Below are positions 1 to 7,788 of a stretch of 32,105 nucleotides of DNA, one piece after another (position 1 is the stretch's first letter; every line of letters begins with the position of its first letter). The position numbers and the translations under genes were made by a program. The notes under the pieces were generated by a model, which did not search any database, was not told the DNA's origin, and saw only the letters and a list, made by a program, of their open reading frames with translations. The DNA comes from SG8-4 sp964598225. Lineage in GTDB: Bacteria; Planctomycetota; Phycisphaerae; Sedimentisphaerales; Anaerobacaceae. The stretch covers positions 1 through 32,105 of the forward strand of contig CAZRBG010000063.1 of NCBI GenBank assembly GCA_964598225.1, read 5' to 3'.

Positions 1-191
1 TTGCCAGAAAACGTTTGCTCAACGGAAGTTAATACTTATGGAAGTGCCATTCGGCTCTGGCACCGGCTCTTTACCGCCGCACTGGAATCGCACGAAACCG
101 CTTCCACTGTGACTCTGGAGTGAAAAACGAATATGTCGAGACAAAGCCATATTACGTATTGATAACGTTAAATAGTTCAGGGAGGCTCGCA

Positions 192-1505
192 ATGAGAAGA
201 GCACTCAACCATTCGCTCAATAGAGTTGGTTCAATCGTTGCATTCTCGTTTATCATTTTAGCTCTGGTCTTTTTACCCGTGCAGTCTGACCAAGCCAGGG
301 GCGACCTGCGTGCCGGAGCGGCACGGACAGACATAACTCCTGACAAACCGGTAAAGATGGCCGGTTATGCATCGAGGAAGCAATTGTCCGACGGTGTGCA
401 CGATCCTTTGCTCGCTCGGGTCGTTGTGTTTGAGGATGACGGCGAGCAGCTCGTGCTCGTCTCGACCGACCTCATAGGTTTCTACGGAGGAACAGCCGAC
501 CATTTTCGCAAGATTATCCTCGAAGAGTTCGACCTTGAGCCGGGCGAGTTATTCCTGAGCGCCGTGCACACACACGCAGGACCGTCTTTGACTATCGACG
601 AGGAGAAAGGGCATCCCAACAACTTCGAATACACAAGGAAGCTTGAAGGTACGCTGGTAAAGCTTATCTCCACGGCATTGGATGACGTGGGGCCCGTTCG
701 TATCGGCACCGGCGTGGGCTACTCGCCGGTAGGGGCCAATCGTCGAGAGCTGCAATTTGACAGTGCCGGCAATAGCCGGATAAGGCTCGGCCGCAATGCC
801 TGCGGTCCCACCGATAAGGAAGTCCTGGTCACCAAGCTGTCCCGGCCGGATGGCGAGGTCTTTGCGGCACTGTTCGACTACGCGACTCACGCCACTTGCC
901 TCGGCGGCAAAAATCTTACCGTCAGCGGCGACGTCATGGGCCTTGCCGAACAGTTTGTTGAGAAGATTCTTGGCGACCAGGTGGTTGTAGCGGGTTTCGC
1001 CGGCGCCTCCGGCAACATCGATCCCTGGTTTCGAGTGCTGCCGGCGTTCAACACCGAGCCGGGCTGGATTCCCGAACCGGTCTTGCTGGGGACTCTGCTG
1101 GGCGAGGAAATCGTACACGTCTTCCGCGATATCGACGAAGTCTCGGACGGAGGCAGGATCGGAACCGATTTTATCACGCTCGAATTGCCCGGCAAGCCGC
1201 GCAGCGAAGATCGAATCAAGAAAGACCATCCGCCGACAGAACTGAATATTACAGTGGCACGAATCGGCGAGATCGGTTTCGTAGGCCTCGGCGCCGAGGT
1301 GCTGACGGAAATCGGCATGGCGATAAAAGAGGCGTCGCCTTGCAAGCATACTTTTGTGATAACGCACTGCAACGGTGCCGCTTCGTACATCGCACCCGAG
1401 CACCTGCATATAGAAGGTGGCTACGAGATCAGAAGCAGCCCCTTTGCGCCTCTGGCCGCCGAGATGGCCGTCAAGCAGGCCGTCAAGATGCTTCATGAAC
1501 TATGA
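192..1505 (+). CDS. Secreted neutral/alkaline ceramidase-like hydrolase
   Basis: The 437-residue product resembles the N-terminal catalytic domain of neutral/alkaline non-lysosomal ceramidases, zinc enzymes that cleave the amide bond of ceramides. Family-like features are the opening RAGAARTDITP at about 39-50, the zinc-site-like VHTHAGP (His126, His128), a second histidine segment DYATHATCLGG, and GASGNIDP in the mid region. Residues 1-36 form a hydrophobic export signal. The protein is much shorter than classical ceramidases (over 600 residues) and lacks their C-terminal domain; short versions are common in planctomycetes and their substrate is generally unproven. I chose the ATG at 192 because GGAGG lies 6 bases upstream; a longer GTG start at 120 has no such site and would bury the signal peptide. 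The stop overlaps the next gene by four bases. Confidence 0.85.
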   Translation: MRRALNHSLNRVGSIVAFSFIILALVFLPVQSDQARGDLRAGAARTDITPDKPVKMAGYASRKQLSDGVHDPLLARVVVFEDDGEQLVLVSTDLIGFYGGTADHFRKIILEEFDLEPGELFLSAVHTHAGPSLTIDEEKGHPNNFEYTRKLEGTLVKLISTALDDVGPVRIGTGVGYSPVGANRRELQFDSAGNSRIRLGRNACGPTDKEVLVTKLSRPDGEVFAALFDYATHATCLGGKNLTVSGDVMGLAEQFVEKILGDQVVVAGFAGASGNIDPWFRVLPAFNTEPGWIPEPVLLGTLLGEEIVHVFRDIDEVSDGGRIGTDFITLELPGKPRSEDRIKKDHPPTELNITVARIGEIGFVGLGAEVLTEIGMAIKEASPCKHTFVITHCNGAASYIAPEHLHIEGGYEIRSSPFAPLAAEMAVKQAVKMLHEL

Positions 1506-1882
1506 GAGATCGCTGCCAGGATTCAGACAGTGGAGTCTACATAGCCGTTTTCTATCTGTCCGAGGATCAGGACATTACCGTCGGCAAGCTGGGGCGGTTA
1601 CGTTTTCGCAAGGGATATTACTTCTATGTCGGCAGCGCCCAACGGAATCTCGCTGCCAGACTCGAACGTCACGGCAGGAAATCCAAGCCGATGCGATGGC
1701 ACATTGATTACCTTTCCGTCCGAGCTGAGATGCTTGGAGCAATTACCATCACCGGGCCTCGCGAGACCGAATGTGAATTGGCGAAGGAATTCGCCACGAT
1801 GTTCGAGCGAACAGAGCGCGGCTTTGGCGCGTCGGATTGTCATTGCGGTGGACACCTGTTCTTTGCGTCTCAACTGCCTTGA
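1502..1882 (+). CDS. DUF123 (GIY-YIG-like) domain protein
   Basis: This small 126-residue protein matches the DUF123 family, a GIY-YIG-nuclease-like fold found alone or fused to endonuclease III in archaea and bacteria. Visible hallmarks are the strand GYYFYVGSA (about 39-47) followed by LAARLERH, then RWHIDYL (about 65-71), ECELA (about 89-93) and the C-terminal GFGASDCHCGGHLFF. A DNA-related role is suggested by the fold but no function is established. Its ATG overlaps the stop of the ceramidase-like gene (ATGA), so it is probably translationally coupled to it, although the two have no obvious functional link. It converges with the alcohol dehydrogenase gene, with only two bases between the stops. 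Confidence 0.85.
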   Translation: MRDRCQDSDSGVYIAVFYLSEDQDITVGKLGRLRFRKGYYFYVGSAQRNLAARLERHGRKSKPMRWHIDYLSVRAEMLGAITITGPRETECELAKEFATMFERTERGFGASDCHCGGHLFFASQLP

Positions 1883-1884
1883 GA

Positions 1885-3045
1885 TCAGGACTGCAATGCT
1901 TTTCGCAGGATATCGAGCAGTTCGGCAGCAGTCAGTTCGATCGGATTGCCCTTCATGCTGCTTGCCCGTTGTGCCTTCTCCACGCCAGTCGGGAAGTCCG
2001 CTTCAGTTAAACCGAACTCGGCAAGCGATGGTACACTAAGCCTTGAACAGAGGTCCTGAATCCATGTGACGCCATCGGGAGCTTTTGCCGTTGCTTCATC
2101 GGTTAGAAGCTGAGCGACCTCGTCGAAGCGCGCGATTGCAGGCGAGTCCGGCTCGCGGTCGAGCAATGCCCGCACGTTCGTCTCCATGATGAAGGGCAAT
2201 AATCGAGCACAGACGACGCCATGGGGTGCAGGGAACATTCCGCCCAGAGGACCGGCGAAGCCATGCACGGCTCCCAGCTTGGCGTTAGCCAAACCGAGCC
2301 CCCCGAACAGGCTTGCCAGGGCCATGTCCTCACGTGCGGATGTATCGCTTCCATCCTCGTATGCACGGCGAAGCGAACGCCCGGCCCGTATCAGGCCCTC
2401 GCGGCAAATCCCGTCCGTGAGCGGGTTGGCCTTGTTGGAAACGTAGGCTTCGATAAGCTGAGTAAGCGCGTCCAGGCCCGTGCTTGCCGTGACCGACCGC
2501 GGCATAGAGTAAGTCAATTCCGGATCGACAACGGCTAAGAAGGGCAGCACCAGAGGGCTTCGCATGCTGACTTTGACCTTGTGCTCGACAACACTCAAGA
2601 CCGCGTTGCGCGTGACCTCCGCGCCTGTGCCGGCAGTGGTGGGAATTGCGATGTGCGGGGCGCTTTCTCTGACGAGCGGTTCGCCGGCGCCGACAACTTC
2701 CAGGTAATCTTCGAGTTCGCCGCTGTTGGTCAGCATTGCGGCTACGACTTTGCCGGTATCGAGAACGCTGCCTCCGCCTATGCTCACGACGAGATCGCTG
2801 CGGTTGTGCCGTGCCAGTTCGACGGCTTCTTTCGCCAGAGTCGTCGTTGGTTCGCCGCGAATGTTAAATCCCACATACTCGACGCCTTGTTGGGCCAACT
2901 GTCCAAGTAAGGTTTCGGCACGTTTGCCGGTGCTGCCGGCGACGACAAAGGCACGCTTACCCATCTTCGCTGACATTTTTGCAACTTTGCCGATAGTGCC
3001 GGGGCCGAATATTATGCGCGTGGCGGTTGCAAATTCGAATCTCAT
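1885..3045 (-). CDS. Iron-containing alcohol dehydrogenase
   Basis: A 386-residue group III alcohol dehydrogenase of the Fe-ADH family, which interconverts alcohols and aldehydes with NAD(P). It has the nucleotide-binding SIGGGSVLDTGK (about 88-99), the conserved IPTTAGTGAEVT (about 134-145) and the metal-site segments GLDALTQLIEAY (Asp192) and HGFAGPLGGMFPAPHG (His261, His275). The second usual metal-ligand position, His in FucO (DALTH), is Gln196 here. Length is normal. The ATG at 3045 follows AGGAAG at good spacing. It lies 29 bases after an LsrG-like gene, itself 48 bases after a glyoxalase II gene, all on the same strand, suggesting an operon for aldehyde or hydroxy-aldehyde handling such as lactaldehyde from deoxysugars; the true substrate cannot be read from sequence. 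Confidence 0.9.
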   Translation of the reverse strand: MRFEFATATRIIFGPGTIGKVAKMSAKMGKRAFVVAGSTGKRAETLLGQLAQQGVEYVGFNIRGEPTTTLAKEAVELARHNRSDLVVSIGGGSVLDTGKVVAAMLTNSGELEDYLEVVGAGEPLVRESAPHIAIPTTAGTGAEVTRNAVLSVVEHKVKVSMRSPLVLPFLAVVDPELTYSMPRSVTASTGLDALTQLIEAYVSNKANPLTDGICREGLIRAGRSLRRAYEDGSDTSAREDMALASLFGGLGLANAKLGAVHGFAGPLGGMFPAPHGVVCARLLPFIMETNVRALLDREPDSPAIARFDEVAQLLTDEATAKAPDGVTWIQDLCSRLSVPSLAEFGLTEADFPTGVEKAQRASSMKGNPIELTAAELLDILRKALQS

Positions 3046-3074
3046 TATCTTCCTCGCTCCTTGTGAAAATCAGG

Positions 3075-3380
3075 TTAGCCCCATCCCTGCTCGGGGGAAA
3101 CGTTACTGTACTTGACACTCGATCTGGGCTCTGCCATCATGTCGGCCACCGCGTCGCGCCATTTTTGGTAGTGTGCGGTTTCCTTGTGCCGGGCCGGGTC
3201 ATCCGGCGTGCGGTAGACCTCGACCAGCACGAAACGCTCCGGATCATCCTGCTGTTGGATGACATCGAACCGCGCAATACCGGGTTCCCGAATGCTGTTT
3301 CGAGCGTTCTCAAGAGATGCTTCTTTAAAGGCTTCGACCTGATCGGGCTTGACGTGAACGTGAACGTGAACTACCAGCAT
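3075..3380 (-). CDS. LsrG-like antibiotic biosynthesis monooxygenase (ABM) family protein
   Basis: A 101-residue ABM-domain protein, a small ferredoxin-like fold that usually dimerises. The beta strand MLVVHVHVHVKPDQVEAF, the EPGIARFDVIQQQDDPERFVLVEVYRTPDDPARHKETAHYQKW stretch and the C-terminal SSVKYSN are typical of the LsrG/YgiN-type subgroup, which includes the enzyme acting on phosphorylated autoinducer-2 and quinol monooxygenases. Members act without bound cofactors on small oxygenated substrates. AGGAGA precedes the ATG. Its position between glyoxalase II and an alcohol dehydrogenase points to small-carbonyl metabolism rather than antibiotic synthesis, but a specific reaction cannot be assigned. 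Confidence 0.8.
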   Translation of the reverse strand: MLVVHVHVHVKPDQVEAFKEASLENARNSIREPGIARFDVIQQQDDPERFVLVEVYRTPDDPARHKETAHYQKWRDAVADMMAEPRSSVKYSNVSPEQGWG

Positions 3381-3428
3381 AATATTCTCCTTGTATAACG
3401 TGTGGTGGGTCTGGCCTCACCATCACGG

Positions 3429-4187
3429 TTAGAATGAGTCTTTGCGTCGCCTCAACTTTGCAAACACCTCAAAGTCTTTGGCATCGCCCATACCAAGGAC
3501 TGCTTTCACCTGGGATTCTCCGGCGCGCAGGAAAATGTTGGTTGTCTTTTCCTGCAAAATAGTTGAAGGGACCATTTGACCTGTCTTTTGTATATCGTTT
3601 AATCGCTGCTTAACCGCCTGGTTTTCCGGCTCGATGCTCAGGGCGAATTCATAATTCTCTATCGTGTAATCATGCCCGCAGTAGACGAGCGTATCATCGG
3701 GCAGAGACGCCAGTTTTTGCAGAGATTGCCACATTGTCTTCGCATCGCTCCCGAACAATCTGCCGCAGCCTCCGACGAACAGCGTGTCACCGGTCCAAAG
3801 GATCCCGTTTGTATCACCGGCTGTTGGCGGCTTATAATAGCAAACGGACGTGGCTGTATGGCCCGGCGTTGCGATAACCTGGATTTCAACATCACCGACC
3901 TTGAGTTTCTGCTTGTCTTCGACGACCTGATCGATGCCGCGTATTTGTCTCTCGTCGCCGCCGATGATTTTGCAGCCGGTCTTTTTCTTCAGTTTGCCGG
4001 CCCCGCTGACGTGGTCTCCGTGGTGGTGTGTGGCGAGGATTATCCTCAGAGTAAGGTTATGTTTATCCAGGGTATGGAGGACCGAAGAGTAATCGCCCGG
4101 ATCGACTACGAGGCAGTCTCCGTTGCCGTACTCATACAGGTAGATCAAGTTGTCCCCAAGAGCGGGAATAGTGATTACTGATTTCAT
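3429..4187 (-). CDS. gloB: Hydroxyacylglutathione hydrolase (glyoxalase II)-like metallo-beta-lactamase protein
   Basis: A 252-residue metallo-beta-lactamase-fold hydrolase closely resembling glyoxalase II, which hydrolyses S-lactoylglutathione or related thioesters in the cytoplasm. All binuclear-metal ligands are present: THHHGDH (His54, His56, Asp58, His59), ATPGH (His110), WTGDTLF (Asp134) and YCGHDY (His172). The C-terminal helical region ENQAVKQRLNDI...VPSTILQEKTTNIFLRA matches the substrate-binding HAGH C-terminal domain. Length is normal. No signal peptide is present. Planctomycetes often lack glutathione, so the physiological thiol may differ. It is first in a three-gene minus-strand run with the LsrG-like and alcohol dehydrogenase genes and is divergent from the sulfatase gene. 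The Shine-Dalgarno is weak and no convincing minus-strand promoter was found. Confidence 0.9.
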   Translation of the reverse strand: MKSVITIPALGDNLIYLYEYGNGDCLVVDPGDYSSVLHTLDKHNLTLRIILATHHHGDHVSGAGKLKKKTGCKIIGGDERQIRGIDQVVEDKQKLKVGDVEIQVIATPGHTATSVCYYKPPTAGDTNGILWTGDTLFVGGCGRLFGSDAKTMWQSLQKLASLPDDTLVYCGHDYTIENYEFALSIEPENQAVKQRLNDIQKTGQMVPSTILQEKTTNIFLRAGESQVKAVLGMGDAKDFEVFAKLRRRKDSF

Positions 4188-4219
4188 AAGTCTTACATCA
4201 TATCATGAATTGAAAGGCA

Positions 4220-4248
4220 TTGATAGCATCATAAAGACAGATTATAAT
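4220..4248 (+). promoter_or_regulatory. Sigma70-type promoter for the sulfatase-GH97 pair
   Basis: TTGATA and a perfect TATAAT are separated by exactly 17 bases in the 93-base divergent gap between gloB and the sulfatase gene. The downstream start codon at 4281 leaves a short leader. Seen in sequence; promoter activity is inferred. Confidence 0.65.
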
Positions 4249-4280
4249 CTTCCACATTACAGTTATGCGAGGATTAGTAA

Positions 4281-5675
4281 ATGAGAAATTCGATTACACG
4301 AAGACGGTTGCTGAAATCAGGGGCAGCCGCTGCGATATGCGGCGGACTGTTGCCGCAGGCACGCAGTACCAGGGCAGACGCGTCTCGAAAGGGCGGGAAC
4401 GTGCTTTTCATAGCGGTCGACGATCTGAATCACTCCCTCGGATGCTACGGCCATTCCGTCGTCAAATCGCCAAATATTGACAAACTTGCGGCAAGGGGAG
4501 TCCGTTTCGACCGTGCTTACTGTCAGTTTCCCGTGTGCAATCCGAGCCGCACGTCTCTCCTCACCGGTCTGCGGCCCGACACCACAGGCGTTCTGAACAA
4601 CAGGATACCGTTTCGGTCAAAATTGCCGGACGTTGTTACGTTGCCGCAGTTGTTCCGGGAAAACGGATATTTCGCCGCACGCGTGGGAAAGATATTCCAC
4701 GGACGGGCAGAAACGGATGATCCCAAAGCATGGGATTCGACGTCCGATCCGAAAGGAACGCCGCTGGGCAAAAAAGGCGAGGGCAGAAACCTCACAGGCG
4801 GCACTGTAAGGTGGTGCCGATGGCTTGCCGCGGAGGGAGATGATGAAGATCAACCCGACGGGCGGATCGCCGCCGAGGCCGTCCGTCTATTAGAACAGGA
4901 TCGCAACGAACCGTTTTTCATTGCGGTCGGTTTCCATAAGCCGCACGACCCGTTTATCGCGCCGAAGCGCTATTTCGACCTTTATCCGCTTGATCGGCTG
5001 GAACTGCACCGCGACCTGCCCGGCCATTCTCCACCTTATCCGCCGTCAATCGGCAGCGGCTGGAAGAAGGCCTTCGACCGATTCACCGACCGCGAGCGGC
5101 GCGAGTTCATGCGCGCGTACTACGCGGGGATATCCTTCGTAGATGCTCAGGTGGGCAAACTCATGGCGGCGATGGATTGTCTGAAACTCTGGCGCAACAC
5201 AACCGTCGTCTTCTTCAGCGACCACGGCTACCAGCTCGGCGAGCACGGCTGGTGGAACAAAAACACTCTGTACGAGCCGTCGGCGCGCTCTCCGATAATT
5301 GTCGTGACGCCGCAAGCGACCAAAGGCGCAAGCTGTTCGCAGATCGTCGAATTCGTAGACATTTATCCGACTCTCGCCGACCTGCACGGCCTGCGGGCGC
5401 CCGAAAATCTTGCAGGAACCAGCCTTGTGCCGCTGCTGGGCGATCAGAACCTGGCGTGGAAAGAAGCAGCGTACACCCAGGTTCAGCGCGGCAAGACAGC
5501 CGGACATTCAGTACGAACCGACCGCTGGCGCTACACTGAATGGGATCGCGGCAGACAAGGCGCGGAATTGTACGACCACAGAAGTGATCCGGGTGAGTAC
5601 AACAACCTTGCAGACGACCCCAAACACGCCGGGACGATTGAAAAGCTGAAAGGGCTTTTGCATCAAAATCAGTGA
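4281..5675 (+). CDS. Tat-exported sulfatase, iduronate-2-sulfatase-like
   Basis: A 464-residue type I sulfatase that should remove sulfate esters from sugars outside the cytoplasm. The N-terminus TRRRLLKSGAAAA is a twin-arginine signal. The metal site starts at FIAVDDLN (Asp47, Asp48), and the formylglycine signature is Cys86-Asn-Pro-Ser-Arg90 followed by TSLLTG, so activation needs a formylglycine-generating enzyme. GYFAARVGKIFHG, HKPHDPF and FFSDHGYQLGEHGWWNK are the expected substrate and metal segments. The early IAVDDLNHSLGCYGHSVVKSPNID and RPDTTGV resemble iduronate-2-sulfatase-type family members, but substrate is not settled by that. GAGGA lies before the ATG. The GH97 gene follows after 12 bases, so the two are probably co-transcribed. 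Confidence 0.93.
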   Translation: MRNSITRRRLLKSGAAAAICGGLLPQARSTRADASRKGGNVLFIAVDDLNHSLGCYGHSVVKSPNIDKLAARGVRFDRAYCQFPVCNPSRTSLLTGLRPDTTGVLNNRIPFRSKLPDVVTLPQLFRENGYFAARVGKIFHGRAETDDPKAWDSTSDPKGTPLGKKGEGRNLTGGTVRWCRWLAAEGDDEDQPDGRIAAEAVRLLEQDRNEPFFIAVGFHKPHDPFIAPKRYFDLYPLDRLELHRDLPGHSPPYPPSIGSGWKKAFDRFTDRERREFMRAYYAGISFVDAQVGKLMAAMDCLKLWRNTTVVFFSDHGYQLGEHGWWNKNTLYEPSARSPIIVVTPQATKGASCSQIVEFVDIYPTLADLHGLRAPENLAGTSLVPLLGDQNLAWKEAAYTQVQRGKTAGHSVRTDRWRYTEWDRGRQGAELYDHRSDPGEYNNLADDPKHAGTIEKLKGLLHQNQ

Positions 5676-5687
5676 AAGGAACAATCC

Positions 5688-7646
5688 ATGACTGGCAGGA
5701 AAACCGTATTGACAATTGCTATGGCACTTTCTCTGGCCCAAATCGCTCATGCCGCTAATCCTCAGACTGTGAGAGTCGCATCTCCGAGCCGGAGTGTAGT
5801 TGCAACCGTTCGGCTCCGATCTTCGGGCACGAAACGACTTGAGTACAAAGTTCAATGCGCCGGCAGGGAGGTAGTTGCTTACTCTCCTCTCGGAACTGTT
5901 CGGTCCGACCTGGAATTCACCGACAATCTGAAATTCATCCGGGCCACGAAGCCGCGAGAGATCGACGAAACTTACACAATGCCGCACGGCAAGCGCCGCA
6001 TCTGCCGGAATCACTACAAGGAAGTCGTTTTAGAGCTGGAAAATGACAAGGGAGCAAGACTTGATCTGGTGGTTCGCGCGTACGATGATGGCGTCGCACT
6101 GCGTTACCGCTTCCCCGAGACCAGCGATAAAACCTGCACTGTTACGAAAGAACTGACCGGTTTTATGTTGTCTGGTAACGGCAAAGTGTGGCTCCATCCT
6201 TATGACAAGGCGACGAAATACACACCGGCATACGAGACCTATTTTGTCGATGGCGTGCCCGCGGGGACACCGTCGCCAAACGAAGAGGGTTGGGCCTTTC
6301 CGCTGTTGTACGAAAATGCCGATGCCTCTCGTTGGGCCCTTATAACCGAAGCGGCAACGGACGGTACGTATTGCGGCTGCCGACTCGAACAAAATGCGCC
6401 CGGCGGCCTGTACAGAACACGTTTCCCGAGCGAAGGCGAGGGTAATTACACCGGTCAGGTCAATCCGTTGTCCAGCCTGCCCTGGGCCACGCCCTGGCGG
6501 GTAATCATAGTCGGCGAATCCCTTGGCACAATTGTTGAGTCCACACTGGTCAACAATCTCAACCCGCCCTCTATCGTGAAAGACACATCCTGGATCAAGC
6601 CCGGCAGGGCATCCTGGAGTTGGCTGTTCGACCATGACAGCCCGCAGGACCACGACAAGCTCCGCCGATGGATCGACCTTGCGGCGGAAATGGGATGGGA
6701 ATACTCGCTGATCGACGCCAACTGGACGATCATGAAGAACGGCATGATCCACGATCTGATCGCCTACGCCAACAAAAAGGGCGTCGGCCTGCTGCTCTGG
6801 TACAACTCCGGCGGCCCACACAATACTGTGACCGAGAAGCCTCGCGGCGCAATGTTGCTGCGGGGCGTCCGCCGTTTTGAATTCGACCTGCTCAGGAAAT
6901 GGGGCATCAAAGGCGTCAAGGTCGATTTTTTCCAGTCGGACAAGCAGAATATCATTCAACTCTATCACGATATACTGCAAGATGCCGCCGACTTCCAGAT
7001 CATGGTCAACTTCCACGGCTGCACCCTGCCTCGCGGCTGGTCCCGCACGTACCCGCACCTGATGACGATGGAGGCGGTCAAAGGTGAGGAATGCTACAGC
7101 TTCGACAAGCGCTATCCACGTATGGCCTTGACGTACAACACTATAATCCCGTTCACGCGCAACGTCGTCGGTCCTATGGACTACACACCCGTAATGTTCT
7201 GGGACAACAAGTACCCGCACCTGACAACCTATGCCCACGAACTTGCGCAGGCCGTCGTCTACGAATCCGGCTGGATCCACTTCGCAGACGGCGTTGAAGC
7301 CTACCTCGAACTGCCCGAAGAATCCAAGCAGTTCCTGAAAAACATCCCGACCGCCTGGGATGACACAAAATTCATCGAAGGCTACCCCGGCAAATACGTA
7401 GCCCTCGCCCGCCGCAAGGACGACCAATGGTTCATCGGCTGCCTCTCCGGCCAGGAGACCGAGCAGGAACTCAACCTCGATCTCAGCTTCCTCAGCTCGG
7501 GCACGTACAAAGCCAGCATCATAACCGATGGGTCCCAGCCAAAGACGTTTACCACAAATCAACGGATGTTGACCGCTTCCGACAAGTTGCGAATCACATT
7601 CCGGAAGTATGGTGGATTCACCGCCCATCTCAAGCCGTCACGTTAG
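5688..7646 (+). CDS. GH97 family glycoside hydrolase (alpha-galactosidase/alpha-glucosidase family)
   Basis: A 652-residue exported glycosidase of family GH97, which hydrolyses alpha-linked glucose or galactose. Residues 1-22 are a Sec signal ending in AHA. The N-terminal beta-sandwich (SPSRSVVATVRL..., SPLGTVRSDLEF, NHYKEVVLELENDKGARLDLVVRAYDDGVALRYRFPE) is followed by a TIM barrel (about 300-560) and a C-terminal beta domain. The barrel strand GIKGVKVDFFQSDKQ carries Asp413, and MTMEAVKGEE carries Glu462/Glu467/Glu468. An Asp on that strand is characteristic of retaining GH97 enzymes such as Bacteroides alpha-galactosidases, whereas inverting SusB-type enzymes use Glu elsewhere, so I favour retaining activity (inference). 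It follows the sulfatase by 12 bases, implying joint degradation of a sulfated alpha-glycan. Length is normal. Confidence 0.9.
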   Translation: MTGRKTVLTIAMALSLAQIAHAANPQTVRVASPSRSVVATVRLRSSGTKRLEYKVQCAGREVVAYSPLGTVRSDLEFTDNLKFIRATKPREIDETYTMPHGKRRICRNHYKEVVLELENDKGARLDLVVRAYDDGVALRYRFPETSDKTCTVTKELTGFMLSGNGKVWLHPYDKATKYTPAYETYFVDGVPAGTPSPNEEGWAFPLLYENADASRWALITEAATDGTYCGCRLEQNAPGGLYRTRFPSEGEGNYTGQVNPLSSLPWATPWRVIIVGESLGTIVESTLVNNLNPPSIVKDTSWIKPGRASWSWLFDHDSPQDHDKLRRWIDLAAEMGWEYSLIDANWTIMKNGMIHDLIAYANKKGVGLLLWYNSGGPHNTVTEKPRGAMLLRGVRRFEFDLLRKWGIKGVKVDFFQSDKQNIIQLYHDILQDAADFQIMVNFHGCTLPRGWSRTYPHLMTMEAVKGEECYSFDKRYPRMALTYNTIIPFTRNVVGPMDYTPVMFWDNKYPHLTTYAHELAQAVVYESGWIHFADGVEAYLELPEESKQFLKNIPTAWDDTKFIEGYPGKYVALARRKDDQWFIGCLSGQETEQELNLDLSFLSSGTYKASIITDGSQPKTFTTNQRMLTASDKLRITFRKYGGFTAHLKPSR

Positions 7647-7684
7647 CGAAAAGGCGTGCACACTCTACAGAATTGTTCCCGTTC

Positions 7685-7734
7685 GTAGTGTGCTCGTAAG
7701 AGCATTTAAGGATAACGCCTTACGGCGTCACTAC
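7685..7734. repeat. Perfect three-way-junction palindromic element
   Basis: In the gap between two convergent genes, outer arms GTAGTG (7685-7690) and CACTAC (7729-7734) enclose two complete hairpins: TGCTC-GTAA-GAGCA (7691-7704) and ACGCC-TTAC-GGCGT (7715-7728), joined by ten unpaired bases. All 16 base pairs are perfect. The GTAA loop is GNRA-type if transcribed. The compact Y shape resembles interspersed palindromic (REP/MITE-like) elements more than a simple terminator, as no T-run follows. No second copy lies in this window. Confidence 0.7.
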
Positions 7735-7747
7735 AAAAGGAAAACTG

Positions 7748-7770
7748 GTGGGGTGCGCACCGCACACCAC
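7748..7770. terminator. Strong GC-rich hairpin in convergent gap, possible bidirectional terminator
   Basis: GTGGGGTGCG and CGCACACCAC form a ten-position stem with one G-A mismatch and a three-base loop. It lies between the stops of the GH97 gene (7646) and the propeller gene (7789). There is no flanking T-run, so intrinsic termination is uncertain; it could equally be another palindromic repeat. Confidence 0.35.
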
Positions 7771-7788
7771 ATGTCGTGATAGGCGATG

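Noticed and set aside
549..1496. 315-codon minus-strand open frame opposite the ceramidase-like gene
   Set aside because: Shadow frame without ribosome site or recognisable motif.
4188..4280. Minus-strand promoter for gloB
   Set aside because: A TATGAT is present but no acceptable -35 at 16-18 bases; left unannotated.
6030..7628. 532-codon open frame on the minus strand opposite GH97
   Set aside because: It is an antisense shadow of a clear GH97 gene; the translation has no family signature.
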